64,000 nucleotides of DNA, from contig CANLOW010000005.1 in NCBI GenBank assembly GCA_947493035.1, forward strand, positions 124,001 to 188,000, in the 5' to 3' direction. The position numbers were made by a program, and so were the translations under genes. Numbering within the stretch: the stretch's first letter is position 1; the number at the start of each line of letters is the position of its first letter. This DNA is from an uncultured Aquimarina sp. GTDB taxonomy: Bacteria > Bacteroidota > Bacteroidia > Flavobacteriales > Flavobacteriaceae. The notes beneath the pieces were generated by a model. The model did not search any database and was not told where the DNA came from. It saw only the letters and a list, made by a program, of their open reading frames with translations. Below are positions 28,249 to 39,157 of this stretch, in pieces.

Positions 28249-28278
28249 CAAATATACGAAGACTTTTCGTTTCGACAA
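28249..28278 (-). promoter_or_regulatory. rpmH promoter
   Basis: Reverse-strand TATATTTG (28249-28256) preceded, after a 19-bp spacer, by TTG (28276-28278). Both elements and the spacing match the Bacteroidota TTG-N17-23-TAnnTTTG consensus. Confidence 0.8.
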
Positions 28279-28311
28279 GTAGTAAAATTTAATTTTTTAT
28301 TTACTTATCCT

Positions 28312-28319
28312 TACATTTG
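28312..28319 (+). promoter_or_regulatory. -7 box of the TPR membrane protein gene
   Basis: TACATTTG matches TAnnTTTG, 26 bp before the ATG at 28345 and divergent from the rpmH promoter. Confidence 0.6.
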
Positions 28320-28344
28320 CAAACATTAGTTTAATATACACTAT

Positions 28345-28860
28345 ATGTTTAACAAAAACATCAAACTTATTTTAGCTGCTGCCTTTGTAGGATTAGCTAT
28401 TTATCAATTTATTGAAAACTTTATTGGCAATGGTATTTTTCTATTGTTAATCGCTGGGATATTTGTCTTTTTATATTTTAAAAATGAGATCATTTTACTG
28501 TCTTTTTTAAAATTGAGAAAACAAGACATTGATGGTACCAGTAAATTATTAGATAAAATAAAAAACCCAGAAGCTGCCCTAACTCAAAAGCAACATGGTT
28601 ATTACAATTACCTTAGAGGAATTATTCTTTCTCAAACAAACATTACACAAGCTGAAAAACACTTGCGTAAAGCTTTAAAATTAGGTTTGAGTATGGATCA
28701 AGATATTGCCGTTGCCAAACTAAATTTAGCAGGTATATCTATGACAAAAAGACGAAAGCGTGAAGCTCAAACATTACTAACTGAGGCAAAGAAGTTAGAT
28801 AAATACGGTGTTTTGAAAGATCAAATCAATATGATGAAACAACAAATGAAGCGAATTTAA
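28345..28860 (+). CDS. Small membrane protein with TPR-like helices
   Basis: 171 residues. Two adjacent hydrophobic helices (about 8-22 and 30-47) anchor it in the inner membrane. The soluble part (about 65-165) is helical with TPR-like spacing: GYYNYLRGIILSQTNITQAEKHLRKALKLG and DIAVAKLNLAGISMTKRRKREAQTLLTEAKKLD. No catalytic motif. It is probably a scaffold; partners are unknown. Downstream of the divergent rpmH promoter region. Confidence 0.65.
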   Translation: MFNKNIKLILAAAFVGLAIYQFIENFIGNGIFLLLIAGIFVFLYFKNEIILLSFLKLRKQDIDGTSKLLDKIKNPEAALTQKQHGYYNYLRGIILSQTNITQAEKHLRKALKLGLSMDQDIAVAKLNLAGISMTKRRKREAQTLLTEAKKLDKYGVLKDQINMMKQQMKRI

Positions 28861-28988
28861 TTTCGCTTTTTTTGTTTCTTATTGTAATAATTACACCTCG
28901 AAAAAGTTATACTTAAGTATTCAATTCAAATTAAAATTAAATTTTTAATAGAAAATTGTACATTTGGTAAGCTACTCAAATACTACTT

Positions 28989-29741
28989 ATGAAACTATTT
29001 AGCATTCTTTGCTTTTTATTTCTTTCTATACATATATTTCACGGGCAAGAGTCTGCGGAACTTCGTTTACCTAATTCTGAGACTAGAGATTTTTCTCTAG
29101 CTGTTGCTTCAAATATTAAAAGGTACAGAGAAAATAGTAGTCTAGCCTATCAAACTGAAGATTTAGAGCGCGCTCAATTCCTTTACGATTCTCTTGTAAA
29201 CAAAGTACTTATAGGCACTCGTTTCGATAATTTCCGTGTTAAAAATTACAAATCAAGGCGAGAATTTAAATTTGAAGAATTCACAAAACCGATATATTTA
29301 AAGACCTCTGCAATCTGGGCTGAGCCTAATGATTCTGAAATTAAAGCATTAAATGACGTTGCTGAAGAGTTTGGAGATATTATAGATTTTGTCATTTTGT
29401 ATTGGGAATCTCCTGAAAGAATACGAGAAGCTAAAAGGGAATTCAATGAGAACATCACCATTCTATATGTTGATGAATTACAAAATGAAAACACTACTGT
29501 TGTTCCAATACTCAAGCATTCTTTAGGATTACCTAGTGTTATTTTGATGGATGAAGAACGAAAAGTCTTAAATATAAGAAAAGGCGTCTCTCCTACTTTT
29601 ATATCTAACCCTATTACCGAAGAAGTACCAGAATTCGGACAGTTTAATACTCCTGATACCGAAGAACAATTTGTACATTCTTATGGTGTCTATTTTGATT
29701 TCCTTTCTGAAAACATCACACAGATTATTAATAATATGTGA
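28989..29741 (+). CDS. Secreted thioredoxin-like protein lacking the CxxC
   Basis: 250 residues with signal peptide ending FHG-Q. Residues about 75-200 read like a TlpA/AhpC-type thioredoxin fold: IGTRFDNFRVKNYKSRREF, KPIYLKTSAIWAEPNDSEIKALNDVAEEF, then FVILYWESPERIREAKREF, and LGLPSVILMDEERKVLNIRKG with the cis-Pro. Where redox-active members have WCxPC, this one has WAEPN, so both Cys are missing and the only Cys in the protein is in the signal peptide. It is probably periplasmic or surface exposed; the role cannot be redox catalysis by the usual dithiol. Confidence 0.65.
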   Translation: MKLFSILCFLFLSIHIFHGQESAELRLPNSETRDFSLAVASNIKRYRENSSLAYQTEDLERAQFLYDSLVNKVLIGTRFDNFRVKNYKSRREFKFEEFTKPIYLKTSAIWAEPNDSEIKALNDVAEEFGDIIDFVILYWESPERIREAKREFNENITILYVDELQNENTTVVPILKHSLGLPSVILMDEERKVLNIRKGVSPTFISNPITEEVPEFGQFNTPDTEEQFVHSYGVYFDFLSENITQIINNM

Positions 29742-30100
29742 TTTTATTTCAACACCAATAATAAGATAGTTCAGTCTTTCCCCTAAACTAATATTTGCTT
29801 AAAATAGCCATAATTCTAAGCTATATAATTAGTAAACTACTTCAAAATAAAGGATCAAGCTGAAAAATTGTAGACGAGTAAGGTTACCGTCATTTCCACG
29901 GAGATAGAAATCCCCTTAACTAAATATTTTATTTTCAATTCCCAATAAAGAAGACTCCACTATATTTTTTTTAAAATTCGTGAAGTGACATACAAATGAA
30001 CACAATGTCTCACAACTTTTAGGATTGATTCAGAATTTGAGTTAATTTAATACCATATTGTAATACATAAGACAACGAATCTAAACCAACTTTTATAGAC
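29742..30100. other. Intergenic region with a dispersed-repeat copy
   Basis: 359 bp without a gene. Around 29868-29945 lies a copy of a dispersed repeat related to the segment at 59230-59330; otherwise AT-rich DNA with no recognisable RNA gene. Confidence 0.6.
29868..29945 (+). repeat. Dispersed intergenic repeat, copy A
   Basis: The core TTACCGTCATTTCCACGGA (29884-29902) recurs exactly, inverted, at 59288-59306. Both flanks share further blocks (AAAAATT upstream; AGAAATC and TAAATAT downstream), so the homology covers roughly 80 bp. Confidence 0.7.
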
Positions 30101-30688
30101 ATGTCAATTAACTACTCTTTTGGACTCCCTTTAAAACATAATTTTACTGAATTCATATATTATTCAGGTTTAGTTCTTCCTCACGAAATTGAACAAATAC
30201 ATAATCTTTGGGAAGAAGAAAAAGTAATTAAAGCTACGTTAAGTGGTGATCAAAAATACAATGATGAAATCAGAAAAAGCTCGGTAATCTTTATCGATAA
30301 CACCGCCGAAAATGATTGGTTATATCATAAATTGGGTTCTGTTGCTATAAAAACTAATAACGAAAGCTATTGGTTTGACTTATTAGGGTTTCATCAAGAA
30401 TTACAACTAACAAAGTATACTGAGGGTGATTTTTTTGATTGGCATTTAGATTTTGGAGCAGGAGAAATCTCTGCAAGAAAGTTAAGTGTTACTGTTCAAT
30501 TATCAGATCCTGATGAATACGAAGGAGGAGATTTACAATTCATGATAAATCAAAAAATTGTGACGGCTCCAAGAACTAAAGGCACAGTGATCGTATTTCC
30601 TTCTTTTATAATGCACCGAGTAACTCCTATCACAAAAGGAATACGTCAATCTATTGTTGGTTGGGTATCTGGACCTCCTTATAGGTAA
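30101..30688 (+). CDS. 2-oxoglutarate/Fe(II)-dependent dioxygenase (PKHD/prolyl-4-hydroxylase type)
   Basis: 195 residues. The iron facial triad is visible: His and Asp in FFDWHLDFG and the distal His in FIMHRVTPITKGIRQSIVGW, where the Arg of KGIR would bind 2-oxoglutarate. A core strand EYEGGDLQF lies between. Members hydroxylate protein side chains or small molecules; relatives of PiuC/PKHD type are sometimes tied to iron metabolism, but nothing in the neighbourhood indicates that here. It stands alone. Confidence 0.85.
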   Translation: MSINYSFGLPLKHNFTEFIYYSGLVLPHEIEQIHNLWEEEKVIKATLSGDQKYNDEIRKSSVIFIDNTAENDWLYHKLGSVAIKTNNESYWFDLLGFHQELQLTKYTEGDFFDWHLDFGAGEISARKLSVTVQLSDPDEYEGGDLQFMINQKIVTAPRTKGTVIVFPSFIMHRVTPITKGIRQSIVGWVSGPPYR

Positions 30689-30921
30689 TACGATTACTAT
30701 TATACAATAAACATTATACAAAAAGCTAGCATCAATTCGAAAAATCATTTTTCAATTTCTACTCCGCTTAGACAATTTCGATGAGTTACTCATTTAAATT
30801 AACTTTAAACAAAAAGACCTATACTGGTACTAGGCTTTGAAATCCCCTAATTTTCTATATTAAATGAAATTTACACCAGCCGTTATACTGAATAGCAAAA
30901 AATTCAATATTTTAAATTATT

Positions 30922-31407
30922 ATGATTAGAGATGTTACAAAATTTGATACAAGCCAAATAGCTGATATTTACAATTACTACATTTTAAATACTGTAATTA
31001 CTTTTGAAACAGAACCTCTTTCAGAAAATGAAATACAAAAAAGAATAAATAATATTACCACTAATTATCCCTGGATAGTATATGAAGATAAAAATGAAAT
31101 CTTAGGATACGCATACGCAAGTCAATGGAATTCAAGATGCGCATATAAGAGTACTATTGAAACAACTATATACCTAAAAAACAACCTAAAAGGTAAAGGA
31201 ATTGGAACAACACTCTATCAAGAATTAATCAATAGAGTGAAAAAAATGAAAATTCATGCTATAATTGGTGGAGTAGCCCTTCCCAACAAAGCCAGCATTG
31301 CTCTTCACGAAAAATTAGGGTACACCAAAGTAGCTCAATTTAAAGAAGTAGGGTACAAATTTAATAAATGGATTGATGTTGGTTATTGGGAGTTAATTAA
31401 TAATTAG
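30922..31407 (+). CDS. GNAT N-acetyltransferase, phosphinothricin acetyltransferase-like
   Basis: 161 residues matching the Pat/YncA branch of GNAT: IADIYNYYILNTVITFETEPLS at the N-terminus, ILGYAYASQWNSRCAYKSTIETTIYL, the acetyl-CoA loop LKGKGIGTTLY and the C-terminal NKASIALHEKLGYTKVAQFKEVGYKF. The acceptor may be an amino acid or methionine sulfoximine-like compound, as in the family; not provable here. Confidence 0.85.
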   Translation: MIRDVTKFDTSQIADIYNYYILNTVITFETEPLSENEIQKRINNITTNYPWIVYEDKNEILGYAYASQWNSRCAYKSTIETTIYLKNNLKGKGIGTTLYQELINRVKKMKIHAIIGGVALPNKASIALHEKLGYTKVAQFKEVGYKFNKWIDVGYWELINN

Positions 31408-31441
31408 AAAGACACGCAATACCAATACACTAAAAAAAAAC

Positions 31442-31508
31442 AAAGAGGTCTAAAAAGTTAAATGCGCCATTCTAATTTCTATGACATAATAACTTTTTAG
31501 ACCTCTTT
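31442..31508. terminator. Bidirectional terminator with a 19-bp perfect stem
   Basis: AAAGAGGTCTAAAAAGTTA (31442-31460) is the exact reverse complement of 31490-31508, with a 29-nt loop. It separates the convergent GNAT and ABC-F genes; T-runs follow on both strands (CTCTTTTAT and TTTGTTTTTTTTT). Confidence 0.8.
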
Positions 31509-31547
31509 TATTAATATCAACTAAATACCTTAGCTGACAATAAAAGA

Positions 31548-33176
<1,629 letters not shown>

Positions 33177-33245
33177 TTATTCGCGGCAAAAATAAGAAAC
33201 CGAAAGTTTTTAATGGAATATTGTCTGTTTAATATTTTTAATCTT

Positions 33246-33285
33246 AAACCTCCCAAATTTTAAAAATCTGGGAGGTTTGCTTTTT
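33246..33285 (-). terminator. mtaB terminator hairpin
   Basis: AAACCTCCCA (33246-33255) pairs with TGGGAGGTTT (33269-33278), with AT pairing inside. It lies immediately after the mtaB stop and before the ABC-F gene. Confidence 0.7.
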
Positions 33286-33287
33286 AT

Positions 33288-34646
33288 CTAAATAATATCT
33301 TTTAATGAAAGTCTGTCTTCTCTTTTTGAAGCGAGAAAAGAAATAGACACCAATCCATCTTCATCAATCTTTTCTAATCGTACTTGTTGAAGGGTATTTA
33401 CCAACTCAGGATTCCACGGAGTTTTCACCTTAACGTAATTCTCAGTAAATCCATACATATAACCCTCTCTATTATCCCCCTCAAACAATACTGTTCTTTC
33501 TGTGTCTATTTGAGACTCATAGAAAGCATAGCGCTTTTTAACAGATAAACCACGAAGCATCTTACTTCTCTTAGAGCGCACATGTTGAGGCACTACTCCA
33601 TCCATTTCTGCCGCCTCAGTATTATCACGTTCAGAATAAGTAAATACATGTAGGTAGGAAATCGGCAATTCATTTAAGAAGTTATATGTTTCCAAAAATA
33701 ACTCATCTGTTTCTCCAGGAAAACCTACTATAACATCTACCCCAACACAAGCATCTGGCATTACTTCTTTAATTTGAGTTACTCTATTCACATATATATT
33801 ACTCAAATAACGACGCTTCATTCGTTTCAACAGTTCATCCGAACCTGATTGTAATGGAATATGAAAATGAGGAACAAAAGTTCGCGATTGCGCTACGAAA
33901 TCAATAGTCTCATTTTTCAATAAATTGGGTTCTATCGAAGAAATACGAAGACGCTCAATACCCTCTACTTTATCCAGTGCTTGGACTAATTCGAGGAAAG
34001 TATGCTCGTGTTTTTTATTTCCGAATTCACCCTTCCCATAATCACCAATATTAACCCCTGTAAGCACAATTTCCTTAATACCTTTTGTACTAATTTCGGC
34101 AGCATTGTTTAAGACATTTTCTAAGGTATCACTTCTCGAAATTCCTCTTGCTAAAGGAATTGTACAATACGTACATTTATAATCACACCCATCTTGTACT
34201 TTCAAAAAAGCACGCGTTCGATCTCCTATAGAATAAGACCCTACATAAAAGTCAGCATCTTCGATTTCACAAGCATGTACTGAACCTTCTTGTTTTTTAG
34301 TTAGATCGTCTATGTAATTGGTAATATTAAACTTTTCTGTTGCTCCTAATACTAAATCAACACCATCAACAGCTGCCAATTCTTCAGGCTTTAATTGAGC
34401 ATAACAACCAACTGCAGCTACAAAGGCTTCTTGATTGGCTTTTAAAGCTTGTTTTACTATAGTTTTAAAACGCTTATCTGCATTTTCTGTTACCGAACAG
34501 GTATTGATCACATATAAGTCAGCCGATTCAGAAAAATCAACACGTTCGAACCCTTCCTTTGCAACGTTTCTCGCAATGGTAGAAGTTTCAGAAAAATTGA
34601 GTTTACAGCCTAATGTGTAAAATGCTACTTTTTTTGTGGATGACAT
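33288..34646 (-). CDS. mtaB: MtaB: tRNA t6A37 methylthiotransferase
   Basis: 452 residues from the ATG at 34646; a TTG at 34658 would add four residues and is less likely. N-terminal UPF0004 domain with Cys in TLGCKLNFSE, NTCSVTENAD and AVGCYAQ (three Cys, second iron-sulfur cluster); radical SAM motif GCDYKCTYCTIPLARG; and a C-terminal TRAM-like region (about 380-440). It adds the methylthio group to t6A37 in ANN-decoding tRNAs. With miaE at 58.5 kb, the window encodes two enzymes modifying tRNA position 37. Confidence 0.93.
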   Translation of the reverse strand: MSSTKKVAFYTLGCKLNFSETSTIARNVAKEGFERVDFSESADLYVINTCSVTENADKRFKTIVKQALKANQEAFVAAVGCYAQLKPEELAAVDGVDLVLGATEKFNITNYIDDLTKKQEGSVHACEIEDADFYVGSYSIGDRTRAFLKVQDGCDYKCTYCTIPLARGISRSDTLENVLNNAAEISTKGIKEIVLTGVNIGDYGKGEFGNKKHEHTFLELVQALDKVEGIERLRISSIEPNLLKNETIDFVAQSRTFVPHFHIPLQSGSDELLKRMKRRYLSNIYVNRVTQIKEVMPDACVGVDVIVGFPGETDELFLETYNFLNELPISYLHVFTYSERDNTEAAEMDGVVPQHVRSKRSKMLRGLSVKKRYAFYESQIDTERTVLFEGDNREGYMYGFTENYVKVKTPWNPELVNTLQQVRLEKIDEDGLVSISFLASKREDRLSLKDII

Positions 34647-34689
34647 TTCTTTAAACAAATTAAGTTTAGCTTACTTTTGCTTTTTGTCA

Positions 34690-34780
34690 GACCGTGTTTA
34701 CACAGAATCTCATCTAGCTGATTACACGCTTAATGGAATTCCTATTCAGGCAAAGAATGACAAACGGTTCGCACCAATAT
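34690..34780 (-). repeat. Possible dispersed-repeat copy, degenerate
   Basis: Read on the reverse strand this spacer has GTCATTCTTTGCCTGAATAG, then GGAATTCC, and further on GATGAGATTCTGTG. The order GTCATT - GGAAT - GAT(G)AGATTC resembles the element at 45833-45920. The match is short words only, so the assignment is tentative. Confidence 0.35.
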
Positions 34781-34797
34781 TAAATCCTTAAAAAGGT

Positions 34798-36414
34798 ATG
34801 CAAAGATACCAACTAAAATTGAAATCATTCTTACCCATTTTAATAAGCATTTTGTGTGTTGTTGCTTGTCAATCTCCTCACTCAAAAAAAAGAGAACATC
34901 TAGTATTTCGCTACAATGAAACTGATAATATCACTTCTCTAGACCCTGCTTTTGCTAGTAAAAAAGAAATCATTTGGGCGACTAATCAAATCTACAACAG
35001 CTTAGTACAATTAGATGATAATCTTATGGTTATTCCTGATATTTCTACACATTGGGATATTAGTGATGACCTAAAAACATATACTTTTTACTTAAGAAAA
35101 AATGTGTTTTTTCACAAAAGTCCTATTTTCAACAAAGAAACACGTACCGTAAAAGCCAAAGATTTCACTTTTTCTATTGATCGATTAAAAGACCCTACAG
35201 TTGCTAGCCCTGGTAGATGGACATTAGACCAAGTAGCATCTTATAAAGCTATAAATGAACATACTTTTCAAATTAAATTAAAGCGCCCTTTTCCTGCATT
35301 TCTTAGTTTGTTGGCTATGCGTTTCTTTTCTGTACTTCCTAAAGAGCAGTTTACAAATGGATATAACTACAGAAAGTTTCCTATTGGCACAGGACCTTTT
35401 TATGTAAAAGCTTGGACTGAAAATGAAAAATTAGTGCTCCGTAAAAACACTTTATACTTCGAAAAGGATAAAAATAATATTCAGCTTCCATATTTAGAAG
35501 CTGTTGCTATTTCATTTCTACCCGATAAACACAGTGAATTCCTTCAATTTGTACAAGGGAAATTAGATTTATTACCCAATATTGATAGCTCTTACAAAGA
35601 TGATCTATTAACAATTGATGGTAAATTACAAAAACGTTATGAAGGAAAGTTCAACATGCAAAAAGGCCCTTCACTAAACACGGAATATATCGGGATTTAT
35701 TTAGATCATAAAAATACTCCTGTAGCAAATAAACACCTACGTAAAGCTATTAATTATGGTTTTGATCGAACTAAAATGATGACTTTCCTAAGAAATAATA
35801 TAGGATTTCCAGCGGAAGGTGGTTTTATACCAAAAGGGATTGCTGGTCATAATATGGATATTGGCTATAAATACAACCCTAAAATGGCCAAATTTCATTT
35901 GAATGAATATAGAAAAGAAACTGGTGATCAACACCCATCGATTACATTATCAACTAATGCTGATTATATTGATCTATGTGAATTTATCCAAAGAGAATTA
36001 GAAAAATTTGGAATTGATATACAAATCGATGTACTACCCGCACCTCAACTAAGGAAACAGAAATACGCTGGAGAACTTCCTTTATTTAGAGCTAGCTGGA
36101 TAGCCGATTATCCAGATGCTGAAAACTTTATGCTTCCCTACTACAGTAAAAATCATACTCCTAATGGGCCTAATTACACACATTTTAGTAATGATGTATT
36201 TGATCGACTTTACGAGAATAGTTTTTTAATTCCAAATATTGAAGATCGCCAAGAAATTTATAAAAGAATGGACTCTATATTGATTCAAGAATCTCCTTTT
36301 ATTCCTTTGTACTACGACGAAGTTGTTCGTTTTACACAACCAAATGTAATCGGAATACCTAATAATGCTCAGGACTTCTTGTACCTTAAAAAAGTAAGAA
36401 AAGAAGCCTTTTAA
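34798..36414 (+). CDS. Oligopeptide-type ABC transporter substrate-binding lipoprotein
   Basis: 538 residues, lipoprotein signal with lipobox VVAC (Cys24). The mature part is an SBP_bac_5 (OppA/DppA) protein: TDNITSLDPAFASKKEIIWATNQIYNSLVQ, WDISDDLKTYTFYLRKNVFFH, FPIGTGPFYVKAW, LRKAINYGFDR, ending with IPLYYDEVVRFTQPNV. It binds peptides or related solutes. No permease or ATPase genes adjoin it, so either these lie elsewhere or the lipoprotein acts independently. The start ATG 34798 has a plausible signal peptide directly after it. Confidence 0.9.
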   Translation: MQRYQLKLKSFLPILISILCVVACQSPHSKKREHLVFRYNETDNITSLDPAFASKKEIIWATNQIYNSLVQLDDNLMVIPDISTHWDISDDLKTYTFYLRKNVFFHKSPIFNKETRTVKAKDFTFSIDRLKDPTVASPGRWTLDQVASYKAINEHTFQIKLKRPFPAFLSLLAMRFFSVLPKEQFTNGYNYRKFPIGTGPFYVKAWTENEKLVLRKNTLYFEKDKNNIQLPYLEAVAISFLPDKHSEFLQFVQGKLDLLPNIDSSYKDDLLTIDGKLQKRYEGKFNMQKGPSLNTEYIGIYLDHKNTPVANKHLRKAINYGFDRTKMMTFLRNNIGFPAEGGFIPKGIAGHNMDIGYKYNPKMAKFHLNEYRKETGDQHPSITLSTNADYIDLCEFIQRELEKFGIDIQIDVLPAPQLRKQKYAGELPLFRASWIADYPDAENFMLPYYSKNHTPNGPNYTHFSNDVFDRLYENSFLIPNIEDRQEIYKRMDSILIQESPFIPLYYDEVVRFTQPNVIGIPNNAQDFLYLKKVRKEAF

Positions 36415-36460
36415 ATTATTTTATTGGCACATTCAAAAATTATTATACTCTAGGAAAACA

Positions 36461-36736
36461 CTATGCCTTTAAATACTTTTTTTCCATCCAAAAAGTACCA
36501 AATGGTATAATAGAACACAATAAAACAATAGCTAAGTCTTTTAGGTTCCATTTTCTTTCATCCTTTAGCATAATTGCATAAAAGACGTAAGCTACGAACA
36601 AAAATCCATGTAGAATTCCTACAATTTTATTAGGCCAACCAATACCTATTATATATTTCAAAGGCATCGTTACAGCAAATAACAATAGGTAACTAATCCC
36701 TTCTCCAATAGCAACTTTTCTAAATGTCTCTAACAT
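36461..36736 (-). CDS. DUF3817 small membrane protein
   Basis: 91 residues with three hydrophobic helices (about 13-31, 38-55, 68-82). The pattern GEGISYLLLFAVTMPLKYI ... NKIVGILHGFLFVAYVF ... IPFGTFWMEKKYL matches DUF3817 (YbjM/integral membrane) proteins; function unknown. Alone on its strand, converging on the peptide-binding lipoprotein. Confidence 0.8.
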   Translation of the reverse strand: MLETFRKVAIGEGISYLLLFAVTMPLKYIIGIGWPNKIVGILHGFLFVAYVFYAIMLKDERKWNLKDLAIVLLCSIIPFGTFWMEKKYLKA

Positions 36737-36926
36737 TTGTTTTTTTGTTATAAAAGTATGTGAATATCTACAATCAATAATACTTTATTAGCCTTTTTCT
36801 ACATAATGTTTGTATTGCAAGATTATACTTATGCCATTTTAAAACTTATATGGGGTACTGAAACTAGTACAGGATGGTGTAGTTTTTATTGTTAGCATTT
36901 GTGAATATTCAAAAAAAGAATATGGC

Positions 36927-37706
36927 TTAGACATCAATTTTAGAAATTTTCCACTTCCCGTTTTCATTAATCATTAGAACTCTAGATTTAGAGTATTCAT
37001 AATTTTTTCCTTGGAACATATATCCTAGATTAATCGTAACCAAGACACCTTCTGTAGTTTCAACATAAGCATCTAATTCTACTGTATCTACAGGCTCTCC
37101 CTGACAATTTGTCCAAACGGAATAAAAGCTAAAAGTACATTCGTTTCCTGTAAATTCAGCTGGATTACACCCACATTGTTGTACTTTTTCATGACTTACC
37201 TTAAGTAAAGCTTCTTCACAAGCCTTATAAGAATCTAGATTGTTATCAAAGTATTTTTCAGAGAAATAACCTGTACTATCTAATGATTTTTTATGACTAT
37301 CATAATCCAAATAGAACGTGTTTTTTTGATCTTGTTCAATACTTGGAGTTTCTTGTATACCGCCTTGTTCGTAATAATTCTTTAAATACCATTTATAAAA
37401 ATTTAGAGCCATTTCTTGCGGTGCTACCTTATCTATAGCTTTCAGAAATCCACTGAATACATAAGCTGGTTTATTATCATAACTAACTTGAAACCAAAAA
37501 CCGTTTATACTTTCCACTTCTAAACCAAAAGTTGTTTCTTTAACAACCTTAATTATTTTATTCTCTTCATATTTACCTATTCTATTACTTTTCAACGTAG
37601 GTTGATCTCTAATTACCAACCAGCTCTTAGCCACAACTAGATATTCTTGTGAGTAACTATAGTAAACACCTAAAAAAATTAATATAATAGCAGATAATAT
37701 TCTCAA
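36927..37706 (-). CDS. Secreted SH3-domain protein, unknown function
   Basis: 259 residues beginning with TTG at 37706. No ATG is available: an in-frame TGA lies two codons upstream and the signal peptide (ILSAIILIFLGVYYSYSQ) starts immediately after. Residues about 22-90 are a bacterial SH3-like domain (SWLVIRDQPTLKSNRIGKY ... GFWFQVSYDNKPAYVFSGFL). The remainder has four Cys including CGCNPAEFTGNEC and a C-terminal SnoaL/NTF2-like segment (RVLMINENGKWKISKIDV). Probably periplasmic; possible role at peptidoglycan by SH3 analogy only. Confidence 0.7.
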   Translation of the reverse strand: MRILSAIILIFLGVYYSYSQEYLVVAKSWLVIRDQPTLKSNRIGKYEENKIIKVVKETTFGLEVESINGFWFQVSYDNKPAYVFSGFLKAIDKVAPQEMALNFYKWYLKNYYEQGGIQETPSIEQDQKNTFYLDYDSHKKSLDSTGYFSEKYFDNNLDSYKACEEALLKVSHEKVQQCGCNPAEFTGNECTFSFYSVWTNCQGEPVDTVELDAYVETTEGVLVTINLGYMFQGKNYEYSKSRVLMINENGKWKISKIDV

Positions 37707-37818
37707 ATTTCAAGATTAGATTTAATAACTAATATGTTCACATAAATAATCAACTTCTGAAAATACAATATATAGAAATAAACAGTTACTAATATTCTTA
37801 TTAGATAACAGAAATATA

Positions 37819-39129
37819 TTATTCAAACACCTTAACAAACTCTTGTATTTTAACCTCAGCTTTTAGATCATGTAGCAAATTATAAATTCCAAAGAAAGTT
37901 CTGTTGATGTAAAGAAAATGTTTACTTCCTCTACTTCCGTTCATTTTTCTAAGTTCTTGGTCATTTGAGTATTTTTCACTTAGTTCTGTGATTCTACCCC
38001 AAAAATTCTCATCTGAAAAGTCAAAGACCTCATTATGAAAAGGAGAAGTGAATAGCGATAACATTTCATGAAACAACTTCGAAAAGAAAGCCTTTTCTTT
38101 CTCGGTATCATCCGGTAATAATATTTCTAACTCATATAGTTTCTCTTCAAAAATCTCAGGATTATTGATGTTTTCTATTTTTGCTAATTCAAAATAAGGA
38201 ACGTAAAATTCTTCTGGCACTCTCTTTATACACCCAAAATCTATTGCAATCAAATTTCTATCCTTATCAACTAAGAAATTTCCTGGATGAGGATCGGCAT
38301 GAATCGCTTTTAAACGATGCATTTGAAACATATAAAAGTTCCAAAGTGTTTGTCCTAGTTGATCTCCTTCTTCTTTTGTAAATGGTTTGACTGTAAATTC
38401 ACTAAGGTGCTCACCTTTCATCCAATCCATCGTAATGATACGTTCACTAGAATATTCTTCGTAATATTTAGGGAATTTCAAATTAGGGATATGTGAACAC
38501 GCTTCTGTAATTTCTTTACTTTGGGCTACCTCTAATACATAATCTGTTTCTTCCAGTAACTTTCCTTCTATTTCTTTGAAATATTTTTCAGTCTCTTTAC
38601 CTTGAAGGTTAAACATTCTAGTAGCAATTGGTTTTACCATTGCTAAATCAGAACTAATACTATCTGCTACACCAGGATATTGAATTTTCACAGCTAAATT
38701 CTTTCCATCCTTTTCTGCTTTATGCACTTGTCCTATACTAGCTGCATTTACGGAATTAGATTCGAATTTTTCAAATAGCTCCTCTGGATATTTACCAAAA
38801 TACTTTTTGAAAGTCTTTCTTACCAAAGGCGCTGACAAAGGTGGAACACTAAATTGTGCTAAAGAAAATCGTTCGACATATGCTTCTGGCAATAAGTTTT
38901 TTTCCATCGAAAGCATTTGTGCTACTTTTAAAGCGCTTCCTTTTAGATTTTTTAAACCATCATAAATATCTGTAGCATTATCCTCATTCAATTCTTCTTT
39001 AGATAAACTAGGGTTAACTGCTTTTTTACTATAGTATTTTAAATAATTACCTCCAATTTTAGCTCCTGTTTTCACAAGCTCTGCTGTTCTTCCTAATTTA
39101 GAAGTAGGAATTTTATCAATCGTCTTCAT
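37819..39129 (-). CDS. ABC1/AarF-UbiB atypical kinase
   Basis: 436 residues. Family marks: KxGQ-equivalent LKVAQMLS at the N-terminus, Ala-rich nucleotide loop NAASIGQVHKAEKDGKNLAVKIQYPGV, catalytic HADPHPGNFLV and the metal DFG in AIDFGCIKR. ABC1 kinases such as UbiB and COQ8 act as ATPases supporting quinone and lipid metabolism. The TetR regulator directly upstream (28 bp) on the same strand points to co-regulation. Confidence 0.9.
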   Translation of the reverse strand: MKTIDKIPTSKLGRTAELVKTGAKIGGNYLKYYSKKAVNPSLSKEELNEDNATDIYDGLKNLKGSALKVAQMLSMEKNLLPEAYVERFSLAQFSVPPLSAPLVRKTFKKYFGKYPEELFEKFESNSVNAASIGQVHKAEKDGKNLAVKIQYPGVADSISSDLAMVKPIATRMFNLQGKETEKYFKEIEGKLLEETDYVLEVAQSKEITEACSHIPNLKFPKYYEEYSSERIITMDWMKGEHLSEFTVKPFTKEEGDQLGQTLWNFYMFQMHRLKAIHADPHPGNFLVDKDRNLIAIDFGCIKRVPEEFYVPYFELAKIENINNPEIFEEKLYELEILLPDDTEKEKAFFSKLFHEMLSLFTSPFHNEVFDFSDENFWGRITELSEKYSNDQELRKMNGSRGSKHFLYINRTFFGIYNLLHDLKAEVKIQEFVKVFE

Positions 39130-39157
39130 ACCTGCTCTACACTATTATTATTTAAAA

